A stretch of DNA of 64,000 nucleotides from Streptococcus sp. S5 (GCF_034134805.1 NZ_CP139419.1:1364001-1428000), one strand, 5' to 3'; counted from the stretch's first letter, positions 38,266 to 47,684 are shown. Notes: generated by a model not told the origin, from the sequence alone. A program made the numbers and translations.

Positions 38266-39188
38266 TCACTTTTCTCTTTGATGACATAGATTGGACGTTT
38301 CTTGGTTTCCATGAAGATTTTTCCGATATATTTTCCTAAAATCCCAATGGTCAATAATTGGAATCCTCCAAGGAATAGAATCACTGTCATAAGGGATGGC
38401 CAACCTGAAGTAGGATCCCCAAAGACTAAGGTGCGGATTACAATCAAAATCATCATGATAAAAGCCAAAATCCAAGATAACAGTCCACCAATAAAGGCAA
38501 TGTTTAATGGGGCATCCGAGAAATTGATAATCCCTTCAATCGAGTACTTAAAAAGGGACCAAAAATTCCAAGACGTCTCTCCTGCTACGCGTTCTACATT
38601 TTTATATTCGAGGTATTCTGTCTCGAATCCTACCCAAGCAAAAATCCCTTTTGAAAAACGATTGTACTCCGATAACTCCATAATGGCATCGACCATGGGA
38701 CGGCGCATCAAACGGAAATCACGCGTCCCGTCAACCATTTCCACTTGGCTAATATGATTGATCAATTTATAAAACATACGCGCAAAGAAAGAGCGGATCG
38801 GTGGTTCCCCATCACGGGTTACGCGTCTCGTTCCGACACAGTCTAAATCCGACTGTTCCTCCAACTTCTGCTTCATTTCAATCAATAACTCCGGTGGGTC
38901 CTGCAAATCTACATCCATGACGGTCACATATTCACCACTAGCACGCTCAAGTCCAGCGTACAGCGCCGCCTCTTTCCCGAAATTTCGAGAAAAAGAAAGG
39001 TAGTGCACATTTGAATCTGTAACATGTAGCTTTCGAAGAACGGATAGTGTACCATCTGAAGAGCCATCATTTATAAAAATATATTCAAACTTTTCTCCCA
39101 TCTTCATCCGAACACGTTCCATTTCTCGATAAAATAATGGAATCGATTCTTCTTCGTTAAAACATGGGACTACAACTGATATAACCAT
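38262..39188 (-). CDS. GtrB/DPM1-like undecaprenyl-phosphate glycosyltransferase (GT2)
   Basis: The 308-residue protein has a GT-A domain (VVPCFNEEESIPLFY, INDGSSDGT, MDVDLQDPPE) and two C-terminal membrane segments (about 230-290). This is the layout of enzymes that transfer a sugar from a nucleotide donor to undecaprenyl phosphate. The product would feed a GT-C transferase outside the membrane. GtrB enzymes often work with a GtrA flippase; one is at 10768-11211. GC is ordinary, unlike the next three genes upstream. A terminator follows. Confidence 0.83.
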   Translation of the reverse strand: MVISVVVPCFNEEESIPLFYREMERVRMKMGEKFEYIFINDGSSDGTLSVLRKLHVTDSNVHYLSFSRNFGKEAALYAGLERASGEYVTVMDVDLQDPPELLIEMKQKLEEQSDLDCVGTRRVTRDGEPPIRSFFARMFYKLINHISQVEMVDGTRDFRLMRRPMVDAIMELSEYNRFSKGIFAWVGFETEYLEYKNVERVAGETSWNFWSLFKYSIEGIINFSDAPLNIAFIGGLLSWILAFIMMILIVIRTLVFGDPTSGWPSLMTVILFLGGFQLLTIGILGKYIGKIFMETKKRPIYVIKEKSE

Positions 39189-39244
39189 TCATTGCTCCTA
39201 TTAACATCTGCTACTAACTTATCAGTAAACTGTATATCTTCTAA

Positions 39245-40219
39245 CTACCCTTTACAATACAGTTTTGCAAACAGTTTTAATAAACCGAACTTTTCAATCA
39301 AGTTCATTGTAAAGATAGCTAGTTTAACCATAAACCTCTCATCTCTAATTTCTCGATTAAAAACAGAAAGAGTGGACTTCATTCCATTTATCCTGATCCA
39401 ATCATTAATTTCTTTATATTGACGTAAAAACTCTGCACTTGTAGAATGTCTCCCACCGTCCAATAACCAATAAAGAGTAAATTTTTTTATAAAAAATTTA
39501 ATTAATTTAGTTTCAGAAAAATCTTTAGGGATAATCGCTGCTATTTTATCAAGTACATTCTTGATATCTAAATTTGGATTAAATCCTTTATTTAATGTAT
39601 TAGACGCACTATTCTCATTGAAAAACCAATTATATCCACAATATGGGATAGTTCTTATATTTTCAGATTTTGTATATACCGTTAAGCTGAATAACAAGTC
39701 CTCAGCCAGCGGAATATCTGGAAAAGAAAGTTCGTGATCTACTAAAAATTTTTTTCTATAGATGCGAGCACATGGTGAAATCGATCTATATTTCGACCAT
39801 TTATCTTTACCCAATTGGATAGAAAATAGTTGTTTACCATCTTGGTTTACTCTCTGAAGACCTCCAATAACTGCATCATCTATCCCACTTGATATTTCAT
39901 CATAAAACACCTGCAAGTAATCTGGGTTTATATAATCATCACTATCGATAAACATGATGAATTCACCTTTTGCAAGCTTGATACCTTCATTTCTAGTATA
40001 GGCTGCACCTTTATTTTCTCGACTCAAAGTTCTAATATTTGGAGAAAATTGTTGGTATTCATTCAATATTTTAAACGAATTATCCTTTGAACCATCATCA
40101 ATTGCAATAATTTCAAATGATTTAAAACTTTGATTTAAAACGGAATCTATACATCTTTTGAGATATAATTCTGCATTATATACTGGAATAATGACACTAA
40201 TCTTAGGCGCTTCTTTCAC
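39245..40219 (-). CDS. Glycosyltransferase family 2
   Basis: The 324-residue protein has the GT-A pattern SVIIPVYNAELYLKRCIDSV (8-27), IAIDDGSKDNS and the DXD IDSDDYINPD (about 92-101). The C-terminal half is a helical region as in capsule and teichoic acid GT2 enzymes. Start is GTG with AAAGGA upstream. Sugar and acceptor are unknown. The gene is AT-rich and belongs to the variable side-chain cluster. Confidence 0.82.
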   Translation of the reverse strand: MKEAPKISVIIPVYNAELYLKRCIDSVLNQSFKSFEIIAIDDGSKDNSFKILNEYQQFSPNIRTLSRENKGAAYTRNEGIKLAKGEFIMFIDSDDYINPDYLQVFYDEISSGIDDAVIGGLQRVNQDGKQLFSIQLGKDKWSKYRSISPCARIYRKKFLVDHELSFPDIPLAEDLLFSLTVYTKSENIRTIPYCGYNWFFNENSASNTLNKGFNPNLDIKNVLDKIAAIIPKDFSETKLIKFFIKKFTLYWLLDGGRHSTSAEFLRQYKEINDWIRINGMKSTLSVFNREIRDERFMVKLAIFTMNLIEKFGLLKLFAKLYCKG

Positions 40220-40317
40220 AATCTTATCCTTTATATATTTTAATAGAACCCATAGTTTTGCAAATAATTAAGATATTCAAACTTTTATATTGTTATCAAA
40301 CCTCGAGCACGCAATCT

Positions 40318-41100
40318 TTAACCATTCGTATCCTGACTCTTTTTATAAAAACGATTTAAACATTTCGCTAATACGTTTGGCCAAAAGAGTTTAAACATCA
40401 TGTAATCTTCCTTTGTTCGAGTATTGTCACTAATGGTATTACTCGTTTCAGAGTCTTCATGAATACGATGACACATTAATTTCTTTGGAACATATACAAA
40501 TCTGCCATCAAATTTAGCCAAATGGTACCAGGCAAGCCAATCTAGACTAACTCTCCATTCCTCATCAAATCTAAAGCCCTTAACCAATTTTAAATTATAA
40601 GTTACAGCAGGGCAACAAATTGGATTTCCAAAAGCAAGAATCCGATTTCTCCACCACTTAGTTTTAGGGAATAATGAGATTGTTTTTAACATTAATGATT
40701 TGATTTTTAGATTTGAAGTCGGTTTAATGACCTCTCCATTTTTTTCTTCAAAATAATCAGAATAAAGAATGATAGCATCTTGATGCTTCTTTATCCTCTC
40801 TTGAATTTCCATTAAATAGGTTGGTTCGTAATAATCATCTTGATGGGCTATTGTAGCATATTGGGTAGTAACAAAAGATAAAGCATTATTCCAATCTTTC
40901 CCAATCCCGCCACCTACAGTTGTATTAAACGGAATGGCATATTTTTGGCAAATACTTTCGATAAATACACTTGGAGTAGAAGTATACAAAATGATATTAC
41001 TTTTTACGGTTTGGCTTAATAACGAATTTATACAATCCTCTAAAAAAGGACTATCCCCATAAGCACAGATTACAAATGTATGATCATTCCACTGATTCAT
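40318..41100 (-). CDS. Glycosyltransferase family 2, divergent
   Basis: The 260-residue protein has a recognisable GT-A start (TFVICAYGDSPFLEDCINSL, residues 8-27) and a DXD-like HQDDYYEPTYL (about 95-105). It lacks the common DDGS loop in standard form (IILYTSTPS instead), so it is a diverged member. It overlaps the flippase gene by 17 bp. Specificity is unknown. Confidence 0.72.
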   Translation of the reverse strand: MNQWNDHTFVICAYGDSPFLEDCINSLLSQTVKSNIILYTSTPSVFIESICQKYAIPFNTTVGGGIGKDWNNALSFVTTQYATIAHQDDYYEPTYLMEIQERIKKHQDAIILYSDYFEEKNGEVIKPTSNLKIKSLMLKTISLFPKTKWWRNRILAFGNPICCPAVTYNLKLVKGFRFDEEWRVSLDWLAWYHLAKFDGRFVYVPKKLMCHRIHEDSETSNTISDNTRTKEDYMMFKLFWPNVLAKCLNRFYKKSQDTNG

Positions 41101-42373
41101 ATTTTTGAATCTCCTTCCTTCTCATAATCACAAAGACAATCCAACTAGCAATGGTGTAAAACAACATAACAATAACAAAACTAAGCCCTGCTCCAAACAA
41201 GCCAAACTCCCTCATCACTATAGGCGTAAGAATATTCGTCAATAACGCCATTGCGACATAAACATAGAGTAGATAGACTTGTTTCCTCAATATAATTAAA
41301 AAATCACCTATGACAGAAGCTATAGAATATAAAAAGCCGGAAAGCACTAAAATAGTAAGTAATAAACTATAATTTGATAAATCAATACCACTTATAATAT
41401 TCAAAATAGGAATCCCTATCAAATAGGCCAGTATTGATACTACTAGTCCCAAAATCATAAGCAATAATAAAATCTTACGAATCATAGCATTAAATGTATG
41501 AAATCTTTTTTCTGACCATTGTTTTGCCAAATCGGTTATTAACGGTCTTAGTGCTAATACAAATAAACTCATAAAGAAAACAGGCATGAATAGAATACTG
41601 AAATCCCTTTGAGCACCTTCACGTAATACGCCCTCTACTAGCAATTTATCAATCACTTGTTTTGGATAATTCAATACATATACCAATAAAAAGCCGTTGA
41701 CAAACAATGGAAGGCAAGTTTTCATGATGCTAATTGATCGCTTAAATGTAGCAGATGAAATCTGATTAAAAGGTATCGTTCTTATTTGTTTGGATTGGAT
41801 GTAATCACCTCCAAAAACAAAAAGAACATTAAAAAAACATAAACAAATTAAAGAAAAAATTAAAGAATTTGAAAGTAACAAACTAATTAGGAGAATGATT
41901 GTGCTTAAACTATAACGAAGCACCATTAATTTCCCTGCAATATCTAAACGTTCATGTTGTTGAAATAATCCTTGGAATAAATCAGAAAAAGCATCACAAG
42001 AACGATAAAGCACCGTTAGGATGATAATTAAAAATAAATCCCCTTTTCCAACATTATTTCCACTAAAAAATAAATACGGAAATAGTGAAACTAACATTAA
42101 ACAAACAGTAATAACCCTAGTTAGCCAATATTCCAAATACGAGTACGTTTCTTTCAAATCAGTCGCCTGATAATTTCTAACTTGAAAAATACCAATTACA
42201 ACCCATAGGTTTCCAATTGCATAAGCCAAACTAAAATTATCAGCATCACTTGCGGAAGTATAACGAGAGACAATAATCAAATACAATATTGAGACTGCAG
42301 CTGCTGCTATATTTCCTGCAAAATTCCAAAAATAAATACTCCTATTTACTTTATTGTTCATTTTCATTCTCAC
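41084..42373 (-). CDS. Wzx-type flippase (oligosaccharide/lipid-linked sugar)
   Basis: The 429-residue protein has about 12 evenly spaced membrane segments and short loops, with NFAGNIAAAAVSILYLIIVSR at the start as in the MATE/MOP superfamily. In the comparable group A locus, GacK is such a flippase. It probably moves lipid-linked side-chain sugar outward. It overlaps the DUF2304 gene by 23 bp and the following GT gene by 17 bp, so the genes are tightly coupled. It is AT-rich. Confidence 0.8.
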   Translation of the reverse strand: MRMKMNNKVNRSIYFWNFAGNIAAAAVSILYLIIVSRYTSASDADNFSLAYAIGNLWVVIGIFQVRNYQATDLKETYSYLEYWLTRVITVCLMLVSLFPYLFFSGNNVGKGDLFLIIILTVLYRSCDAFSDLFQGLFQQHERLDIAGKLMVLRYSLSTIILLISLLLSNSLIFSLICLCFFNVLFVFGGDYIQSKQIRTIPFNQISSATFKRSISIMKTCLPLFVNGFLLVYVLNYPKQVIDKLLVEGVLREGAQRDFSILFMPVFFMSLFVLALRPLITDLAKQWSEKRFHTFNAMIRKILLLLMILGLVVSILAYLIGIPILNIISGIDLSNYSLLLTILVLSGFLYSIASVIGDFLIILRKQVYLLYVYVAMALLTNILTPIVMREFGLFGAGLSFVIVMLFYTIASWIVFVIMRRKEIQKYESVE

Positions 42374-42686
42374 TTCTTAATAAAGCAATCGTTTGTGACA
42401 ATTTCTTAATCTGTACTGATTGTTTTGATACAGTACGAGTTAATGAAAAAATTAAAAATATTAATAAAAATGTACTTAATAAAAAAATAAAGTTACTTAG
42501 CGTCTGAATACCAAGAAATAAAGATATTGCTCCAATCAAATTAGGAAACCAAATGACTGGCAACGATAGCAAACAAAGAATGAGCCAAGAAATGACATTT
42601 CTCAGTTCAACGACTTTCTTTGCAACTAGGCGTAGAATATAAACGATAAAAATAATTACAATAAGGGTTAACCAAATATTTAGCAT
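42351..42686 (-). CDS. DUF2304 small membrane protein, GacJ-like
   Basis: The 111-residue protein has three membrane segments and a charged C-terminal helix (SKQSVQIKKLSQTIALLRSE). In group A streptococci the DUF2304 protein GacJ binds and stimulates the GT2 enzyme GacI that makes a lipid-phosphate-linked GlcNAc. The same pairing appears here, with a DPM1-like GT2 directly upstream. I chose the ATG at 42686; GGAGG lies 14 nt upstream in the tail of the previous gene, so the start is not certain. Confidence 0.75.
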   Translation of the reverse strand: MLNIWLTLIVIIFIVYILRLVAKKVVELRNVISWLILCLLSLPVIWFPNLIGAISLFLGIQTLSNFIFLLSTFLLIFLIFSLTRTVSKQSVQIKKLSQTIALLRSENENEQ

Positions 42687-42687
42687 G

Positions 42688-43398
42688 TTATTTCTTATAT
42701 CCTCCACCAATTCTAGCCAATAGCATTGCCATTGTCACTTTGATCATATAGTAAACAGACTTACTGAATGTAATCGATGATTCTCCATGTTCTCGCTCGT
42801 TCATCAAGACCGGCACTTCTGCAACGGAATAGCCTGAGGTTAAGAGGGACACAATCGTCTCTGGTTCTGGATAATCACTTGGATATTGTTTAGCAAATTC
42901 TTCAATCACCTTTCGATCAGCCACTCGCAATCCTGAGGTTGGATCTGTTACCTTTTGACCGGTTAAAATCTTAATTAATTTTTCAAAAAATGAAATTCCA
43001 ATCCGTCGCGCGAAGGAGGATTGGAAACCTTGATTTTCAATGAAACGAGAGCCAATCACCATGTTCACATTCTTCTCTTGAAGGACTTGAAGCATCTTTC
43101 TGATAAATTCAGGATTATGCTGACCATCTCCATCCACTTGAACAGCATATTGATAGCCATTTTTAACTGCATATTGATAACCAGTCTGGACAGCACCACC
43201 AATTCCTAAATTAATCGGTAAATCGATAACGTTAAAGTTGTTATTGCGACAAATTTCAAGTGTATGATCTGTAGAACAATCATTGATAATGACATAATCA
43301 AATTCAGGTGTATGTTCTTCAATCATCTTGATTGTTTTTTCAATATTTCCACTCTCATTATAAGCAGGAATAATGATCAGTAATTCTGAATTTCTCAA
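42688..43398 (-). CDS. DPM1-like undecaprenyl-phosphate glycosyltransferase (GT2), GacI-like
   Basis: A GT-A enzyme with LIIIPAYNESGNIEKTIKMI, INDCSTDHT and VQVDGDGQHNPEF (DXD type). Unlike the GT2 at 38262 it lacks two C-terminal membrane segments, which fits a soluble enzyme that leans on the DUF2304 partner encoded next. The start is unclear. The reading frame is open to 43440, but a TATAAT at 43433-43438 lies in that stretch. The TTG at 43398, just before the conserved NSELLIIIPAYNE, is my choice. It heads the side-chain cluster and is divergent from the oxidoreductase gene. Confidence 0.8.
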   Translation of the reverse strand: MRNSELLIIIPAYNESGNIEKTIKMIEEHTPEFDYVIINDCSTDHTLEICRNNNFNVIDLPINLGIGGAVQTGYQYAVKNGYQYAVQVDGDGQHNPEFIRKMLQVLQEKNVNMVIGSRFIENQGFQSSFARRIGISFFEKLIKILTGQKVTDPTSGLRVADRKVIEEFAKQYPSDYPEPETIVSLLTSGYSVAEVPVLMNEREHGESSITFSKSVYYMIKVTMAMLLARIGGGYKK

Positions 43399-43487
43399 TC
43401 CTATTGTTTTCCCTTCTAAGCATATCACTTCATTATACAATAATCAGTGCATATTTTCTACTTTATACTGTCCCCTCCCCCTTTTCA

Positions 43488-43496
43488 TGGTATAAT
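43488..43496 (+). promoter_or_regulatory. Extended -10 promoter of the oxidoreductase-helicase pair
   Basis: TGGTATAAT with the hexamer at 43491-43496. The ribosome site GGAAGGA lies at 43513-43519. Confidence 0.7.
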
Positions 43497-43525
43497 AGAG
43501 TGAATCGATTACGGAAGGACACCTT

Positions 43526-44506
43526 ATGTTAAAGCTGGGAATTATTGGTACGAGTTGGATTTCACATGAATTTATTACAGCTGCTCATCAGACAGGCCAC
43601 TATCACTTGCATGCTGTGTATTCGAGAAAGATGAAGACAGCTCAAGAGTTTTGTGAGCCTTATGGGGCGGTCTCTTGCTACACGGATTTCATCGACTTCT
43701 TAGACAGTGAGCTGGATGTGATTTACATTGCTAGCCCCAATTCTCTTCATTTCGCTCAGGCCAAGCTTGCTATTCTGGCCAAGAAGCATGTCATCATTGA
43801 AAAACCGGCTGTGACCAAGCCTTCTGAATGGAAGGAGCTGGTCAAGCTCGCTAAGGAGCACCAGGTCTATCTCTTTGAAGCTGCCAGAAATTACCAAGAA
43901 GCAGCCTTTCAAGTAGTTAAAGACTTCCTCTCTAATCAGGAAATACTGGGCGCCAACTTCACCTTTGCCAAATATTCTTCCAAATTGCCAGCCCTTCTTG
44001 CAGGTGAGATGCCCAATATTTTCTCAGATGTCTATGCAGGTGGAGCTTTGATGGATCTGGGTGTCTACTGCCTCTACTTGGCGATTGGCTTCTTTGGAGA
44101 ACCGATCTCCAGTCACTACACCGCTCAGCAATTACCCAATTCGGTTGATCTCTATGGTCAAGGTGTCTTGATTTATCCAGAGTTTCAGGTTGCCATTCAG
44201 GCAGGGAAAAATATCACCAGCCATCTACCTGCTGAAATCTACACCAAGACTGGAACGCTGACTCTCAATGCTGTAGCAGCCATCAACCAGGCTCGCTTCG
44301 TCAGCCATTCTGGGGAAGTTATCGACCTTCCGATCCAGCCCTGCCCGCACCAAATGCAAGAAGAGGCGGAAGCCTTTGCCCTTGCCATCGCTCATCAAAA
44401 GCCAGCTGCTTATCTTGAATGGTTACAAACAGCTGAGCAGGTCCATGAAACCCTCTACCATATGCGTCAAAGCGCTGGAATACAATTTAAGGATGAAAAA
44501 GAATGA
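43526..44506 (+). CDS. Gfo/Idh/MocA family oxidoreductase
   Basis: The 326-residue protein has an N-terminal Rossmann fold (LGIIGTSWISHEFI, residues 3-16), the IASPNSLHFAQAKLAI stretch and the EKPAVTKPSEW motif containing the catalytic Lys (about 97), then the alpha/beta C-terminal domain. It uses NAD(P)(H) on a sugar-like substrate that cannot be named. It shares a 4-bp ATGA overlap with the helicase gene, so the two are co-translated. Confidence 0.88.
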   Translation: MLKLGIIGTSWISHEFITAAHQTGHYHLHAVYSRKMKTAQEFCEPYGAVSCYTDFIDFLDSELDVIYIASPNSLHFAQAKLAILAKKHVIIEKPAVTKPSEWKELVKLAKEHQVYLFEAARNYQEAAFQVVKDFLSNQEILGANFTFAKYSSKLPALLAGEMPNIFSDVYAGGALMDLGVYCLYLAIGFFGEPISSHYTAQQLPNSVDLYGQGVLIYPEFQVAIQAGKNITSHLPAEIYTKTGTLTLNAVAAINQARFVSHSGEVIDLPIQPCPHQMQEEAEAFALAIAHQKPAAYLEWLQTAEQVHETLYHMRQSAGIQFKDEKE

Positions 44507-45588
44507 AAGAACAATTTCCACAAACCTGGAAAGACCAGTTAGAAACACTCGGATTTGATGCATTCACTGAAATTCAGGAACAGATCTTCTCCCCTATCTA
44601 TGAAGGAGAAAATGTCCTCGGGATCAGTCCTACCGGTACTGGTAAGACACTTGCCTACCTCTTTCCGAGCTTGCTCAAACTCAAACCGAAGAAGGCCCAA
44701 CAACTCTTGATTTTGGCTCCTAACACAGAGTTAGCAGGACAAATTTTTGATGTCACCAAACAATGGGCAGATCCTCTCGGTCTCCAGACACAACTCTTCC
44801 TTTCAGGATCTAGTCAAAAACGGCAAATCGAACGCCTCAAAAAAGGACCCGAAATCCTGGTTGGGACGCCTGGTCGGATCTTTGAACTGATCAAGCTGAA
44901 AAAGATCAAAATGATGAATGTGGAAACCATCATTTTAGATGAATTCGACCAATTACTGAGCGATTCTCAGTACCACTTCGTCGACAAGATCAACCACTAT
45001 GTTCCCCGTGACCACCAATATATCTACATGAGCGCCACAGCCAAGGTCGATCCAGACCAATTAGAGGAAAATACTCTTCGCGTTACGGTTGATGGAGTTT
45101 CTTTGGACAATATCCAACATTTTTATATGCAAGTGGATAAGCGGGACAAGGTCGAATTGCTCCGCAAACTCGCCTACGTCGAAGATTTTCGTGGTCTGGC
45201 TTTTTTCAATAGCCTGTCTGATCTGGGTAGTGCTGAGGAAAAACTACAATACCGTGGTGTTGAGGCTGTATCGCTCGCCAGTGATGTCAATGTCAAATAC
45301 CGCAAGGTCATTCTGGAACGCTTCAAAGACCATCAGCTGACCCTCTTGCTGGCCACCGATTTAGTCGCTCGTGGAATCGACATTGAACATCTTGAGTGTG
45401 TGATTAACTACGATATTCCTCGTGATGTGGAGACCTATACCCACCGTGCCGGTCGAACAGGACGAATGGGGCGTGATGGCTATGTAATCACCTTTATCAC
45501 CCACTCAGAAGAACTCAAATCCTTAAAAAAATACGCTTCTGTCCGTGAACTAGTTTTAAAAAATTCCGAACTCTTTTTAAATGAATAA
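44503..45588 (+). CDS. DEAD-box ATP-dependent RNA helicase
   Basis: The 361-residue enzyme contains only the two RecA-like cores: Q motif GFDAFTEIQEQIF, motif I SPTGTGKT (about 45-52), motif II in the variant form DEFD, motif III SAT, and motif VI HRAGRTGRMG. The short length with no basic tail resembles YfmL-type helicases that act in ribosome assembly or mRNA turnover. Motif II has Phe for Ala, a change that leaves the metal-binding acids. Confidence 0.88.
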   Translation: MKEQFPQTWKDQLETLGFDAFTEIQEQIFSPIYEGENVLGISPTGTGKTLAYLFPSLLKLKPKKAQQLLILAPNTELAGQIFDVTKQWADPLGLQTQLFLSGSSQKRQIERLKKGPEILVGTPGRIFELIKLKKIKMMNVETIILDEFDQLLSDSQYHFVDKINHYVPRDHQYIYMSATAKVDPDQLEENTLRVTVDGVSLDNIQHFYMQVDKRDKVELLRKLAYVEDFRGLAFFNSLSDLGSAEEKLQYRGVEAVSLASDVNVKYRKVILERFKDHQLTLLLATDLVARGIDIEHLECVINYDIPRDVETYTHRAGRTGRMGRDGYVITFITHSEELKSLKKYASVRELVLKNSELFLNE

Positions 45589-45589
45589 G

Positions 45590-45629
45590 AAAATCCTCTG
45601 CTAGTGAATGAACTGCAGAGGATTTTTAC
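45590..45629. terminator. Bidirectional terminator between helicase and pgdA
   Basis: AAAATCCTCTGC (45590-45601) and its complement (45615-45626) around a 13-nt loop, with T5 on the plus side, between convergent genes. Confidence 0.88.
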
Positions 45630-45630
45630 G

Positions 45631-47013
45631 TTAATTTCCATTGTAATAGATGCGATGGCTTTCAAGTTGATAATCCAACAATTCATCCACCGTTACAAAA
45701 GTATAGCCTTGTGATTTGAGGTAGTCAAGGACGGTCGGTAGAGCATCAATCGTGGTTTGATGGATATCATGCATGAGGATAATCGAACCCGGTTTGACTT
45801 CTTTTTTCACTTCATTGAGAATAGCCGTCGTATTATGCGTCTTCCAATCTAGGCTATCCACATCCCACATGATGAAGGATTGGTCGACACCGTATTGGAT
45901 GGCACTATTGATGGCTCCATACGGAGGACGGGTAATCTTGGTCTGCACACCTGTCGCTTTTTGAATAGCTTCTTGGGTATCCAAGATCTCTTTTTTAGCA
46001 TTATCCAAGCTCAATTTTGGCAACTGAGGATGATCCCAGGTATGGTTCCCGATTTGATGACCTTCTTTGCGGACTTGCTTAGCAATATCCGGATTCGCGC
46101 TGACATTTTTTCCAACCATAAAGAAGGTAGCTTTAGCATTGTATTTCTTTAAGATGGCCAGCGCCTGAGGAGTCGTGGTTGGATCTGGTCCATCATCAAA
46201 AGTCAGAGCAATCATCTTACGGTGGCGTTCTTCTATATAGGATTCGTAAGAAGCTAGATCATCAGGAAGCAAGCGCTCTGAATCGATCACATCATAGAAT
46301 TTAGATAAGGGAACAGTAAAGGTATCATCTCCCTTGACCTTGCTTGGAAACGGGATGGTGAAATTCCCTTTTTCATATTGGAATTCCCATTGGCTCAAGT
46401 CCAACTCTGAGAAGTGGGCAACCATTTGATCAATGCTTTCCTCATCTAGCTGACGAAAGGCTAGATTCCCTCGTAGTTCCTCCAAAAAGATCTGTTTGGC
46501 TCCATCTGGATCCGCAAAAACCTGGCTCAGGGTCAAAGGATTGTCCTCATCATCCAAGTAAAAGAGAGGCAACTTCACCGTCTCATCTTTGATGAATTTT
46601 CCTTTTTTGTACTGGTATTCAGCCCGTTTAATTTGGATAGGATGATAACCAACAAAAGGTGCTTCTGCTTCTTCACTATGGTAGAAGGTCAGATGCTTAG
46701 GCTCTTTGGTTTTCTCATCGGTTCCTAGACGCTGAAGGTCTTCTTGGATCTTCTCTTTAATAATCTCAACAGGCTGTCCATCCTTAGTAGGATAAAAAGC
46801 AGTCACATAAGAAGTTCCTAAAATTCCTTCCTGAACCTGGGCATCTTTTCCTTTTTCAGAGCTTTTCTCTAGTTGGGTAACCTTAGCAAACTGATCTTGA
46901 TAGGCTTTTTGCTCACGAAGCCTTTGAATCTTTTGATACCCGATATACAAAAGACTCAGAAAAAGGAGATTTATAATGATTAATAAAATAGTTTTCGTGT
47001 GTTTGAATCTCAT
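45631..47013 (-). CDS. pgdA: Peptidoglycan N-acetylglucosamine deacetylase, PgdA-like
   Basis: The 460-residue protein has a short cytoplasmic N terminus, one membrane anchor (about 9-26), a long extracellular region and a C-terminal NodB domain (about 265-460). Catalytic/metal motifs are TFDDGPD (about 272), HTWDH (about 323-327), RPPYG and the terminal LMHDIH. Length and domain order match pneumococcal PgdA, which de-N-acetylates GlcNAc in peptidoglycan and gives lysozyme resistance. A strong -10 lies so near the ATG that the mRNA is probably leaderless. Confidence 0.93.
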   Translation of the reverse strand: MRFKHTKTILLIIINLLFLSLLYIGYQKIQRLREQKAYQDQFAKVTQLEKSSEKGKDAQVQEGILGTSYVTAFYPTKDGQPVEIIKEKIQEDLQRLGTDEKTKEPKHLTFYHSEEAEAPFVGYHPIQIKRAEYQYKKGKFIKDETVKLPLFYLDDEDNPLTLSQVFADPDGAKQIFLEELRGNLAFRQLDEESIDQMVAHFSELDLSQWEFQYEKGNFTIPFPSKVKGDDTFTVPLSKFYDVIDSERLLPDDLASYESYIEERHRKMIALTFDDGPDPTTTPQALAILKKYNAKATFFMVGKNVSANPDIAKQVRKEGHQIGNHTWDHPQLPKLSLDNAKKEILDTQEAIQKATGVQTKITRPPYGAINSAIQYGVDQSFIMWDVDSLDWKTHNTTAILNEVKKEVKPGSIILMHDIHQTTIDALPTVLDYLKSQGYTFVTVDELLDYQLESHRIYYNGN

Positions 47014-47019
47014 AACTTT

Positions 47020-47028
47020 ATTATAGCA
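47020..47028 (-). promoter_or_regulatory. Extended -10 promoter of pgdA
   Basis: TGCTATAAT on the minus strand, hexamer 47020-47025, with CTGTTT 17 bp upstream. Transcription should start at 47013, the first base of the ATG. Confidence 0.7.
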
Positions 47029-47072
47029 AATTTCTCTCGAAAAAACAGTCCTTTTTTGTAAATGGTTTCATA

Positions 47073-47262
47073 AAAAAGAGAGAGTGGGACAGAAATCGGT
47101 AATTCGTTAGAATTCGATTTCGTCGTCCCACCTCCGCACAGTTGAGTAGGGCTGTAAAAGCTGATGCAATCAGCGTAGTAGAGCCCACTCAACCACTGCG
47201 TCTTGCTCGACAATCCAAAAATAATTGAGAGGCTAGGACTTTTGTCCCAGCCCCCTTATTTT
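47073..47262. repeat. Multi-hairpin intergenic repeat, copy C
   Basis: Nearly identical to copy A (12474-12655) but reversed relative to the genes around it. It lies between gloA and pgdA. Both end hairpins are followed by T-rich tracts on one strand or the other, so it can terminate transcription in either direction. Confidence 0.85.
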
Positions 47263-47271
47263 TAGTCCCTC

Positions 47272-47652
47272 TTATTTTTCGCGAATGACTTCTACCTTAT
47301 AACCATCTGGATCTACAACAAAATAGTAATTCGGTTGTGTTCCTGGAAGACCTTTTGGTTCTGTCACTTCATAGCCTTTAGCCTTGTGTTCAGCATTCAA
47401 ACCTTCTAGATCAGGAGTACTCAATGCCACGTGAGCATAGCCGTCTCCAATCACATAGGGACCATGATCGTAATTATAAGTCAATTCTAACTCATAGTCA
47501 TCTCCAGGCAGGCCTAAGTACACGATAGTGAACTTGTAGTCTGGGAAATCTTTCCGGCGTTTTTCTTCAAAACCAAATGCATCTTGGTAAAAAGCGATTG
47601 ATTTTTCTAAGTTTTCCACACGAAGGCAAGTGTGTAACATTTTTGAACTCAT
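47272..47652 (-). CDS. gloA: Lactoylglutathione lyase/VOC family protein
   Basis: The 126-residue protein has two VOC modules. The four expected metal ligands are visible: His7 in MLHTCLRV, Glu in ELELTYN (about 56), His in YAHVALS (about 74) and Glu in YKVEVIRE (about 122). These match glyoxalase I, which detoxifies methylglyoxal. Streptococci of this type make glutathione rarely, so the thiol used is open. It is followed by repeat copy C. Confidence 0.88.
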   Translation of the reverse strand: MSSKMLHTCLRVENLEKSIAFYQDAFGFEEKRRKDFPDYKFTIVYLGLPGDDYELELTYNYDHGPYVIGDGYAHVALSTPDLEGLNAEHKAKGYEVTEPKGLPGTQPNYYFVVDPDGYKVEVIREK

Positions 47653-47684
47653 AGGTATTCCTCTTTTCTATTTTTAAAAAATTA

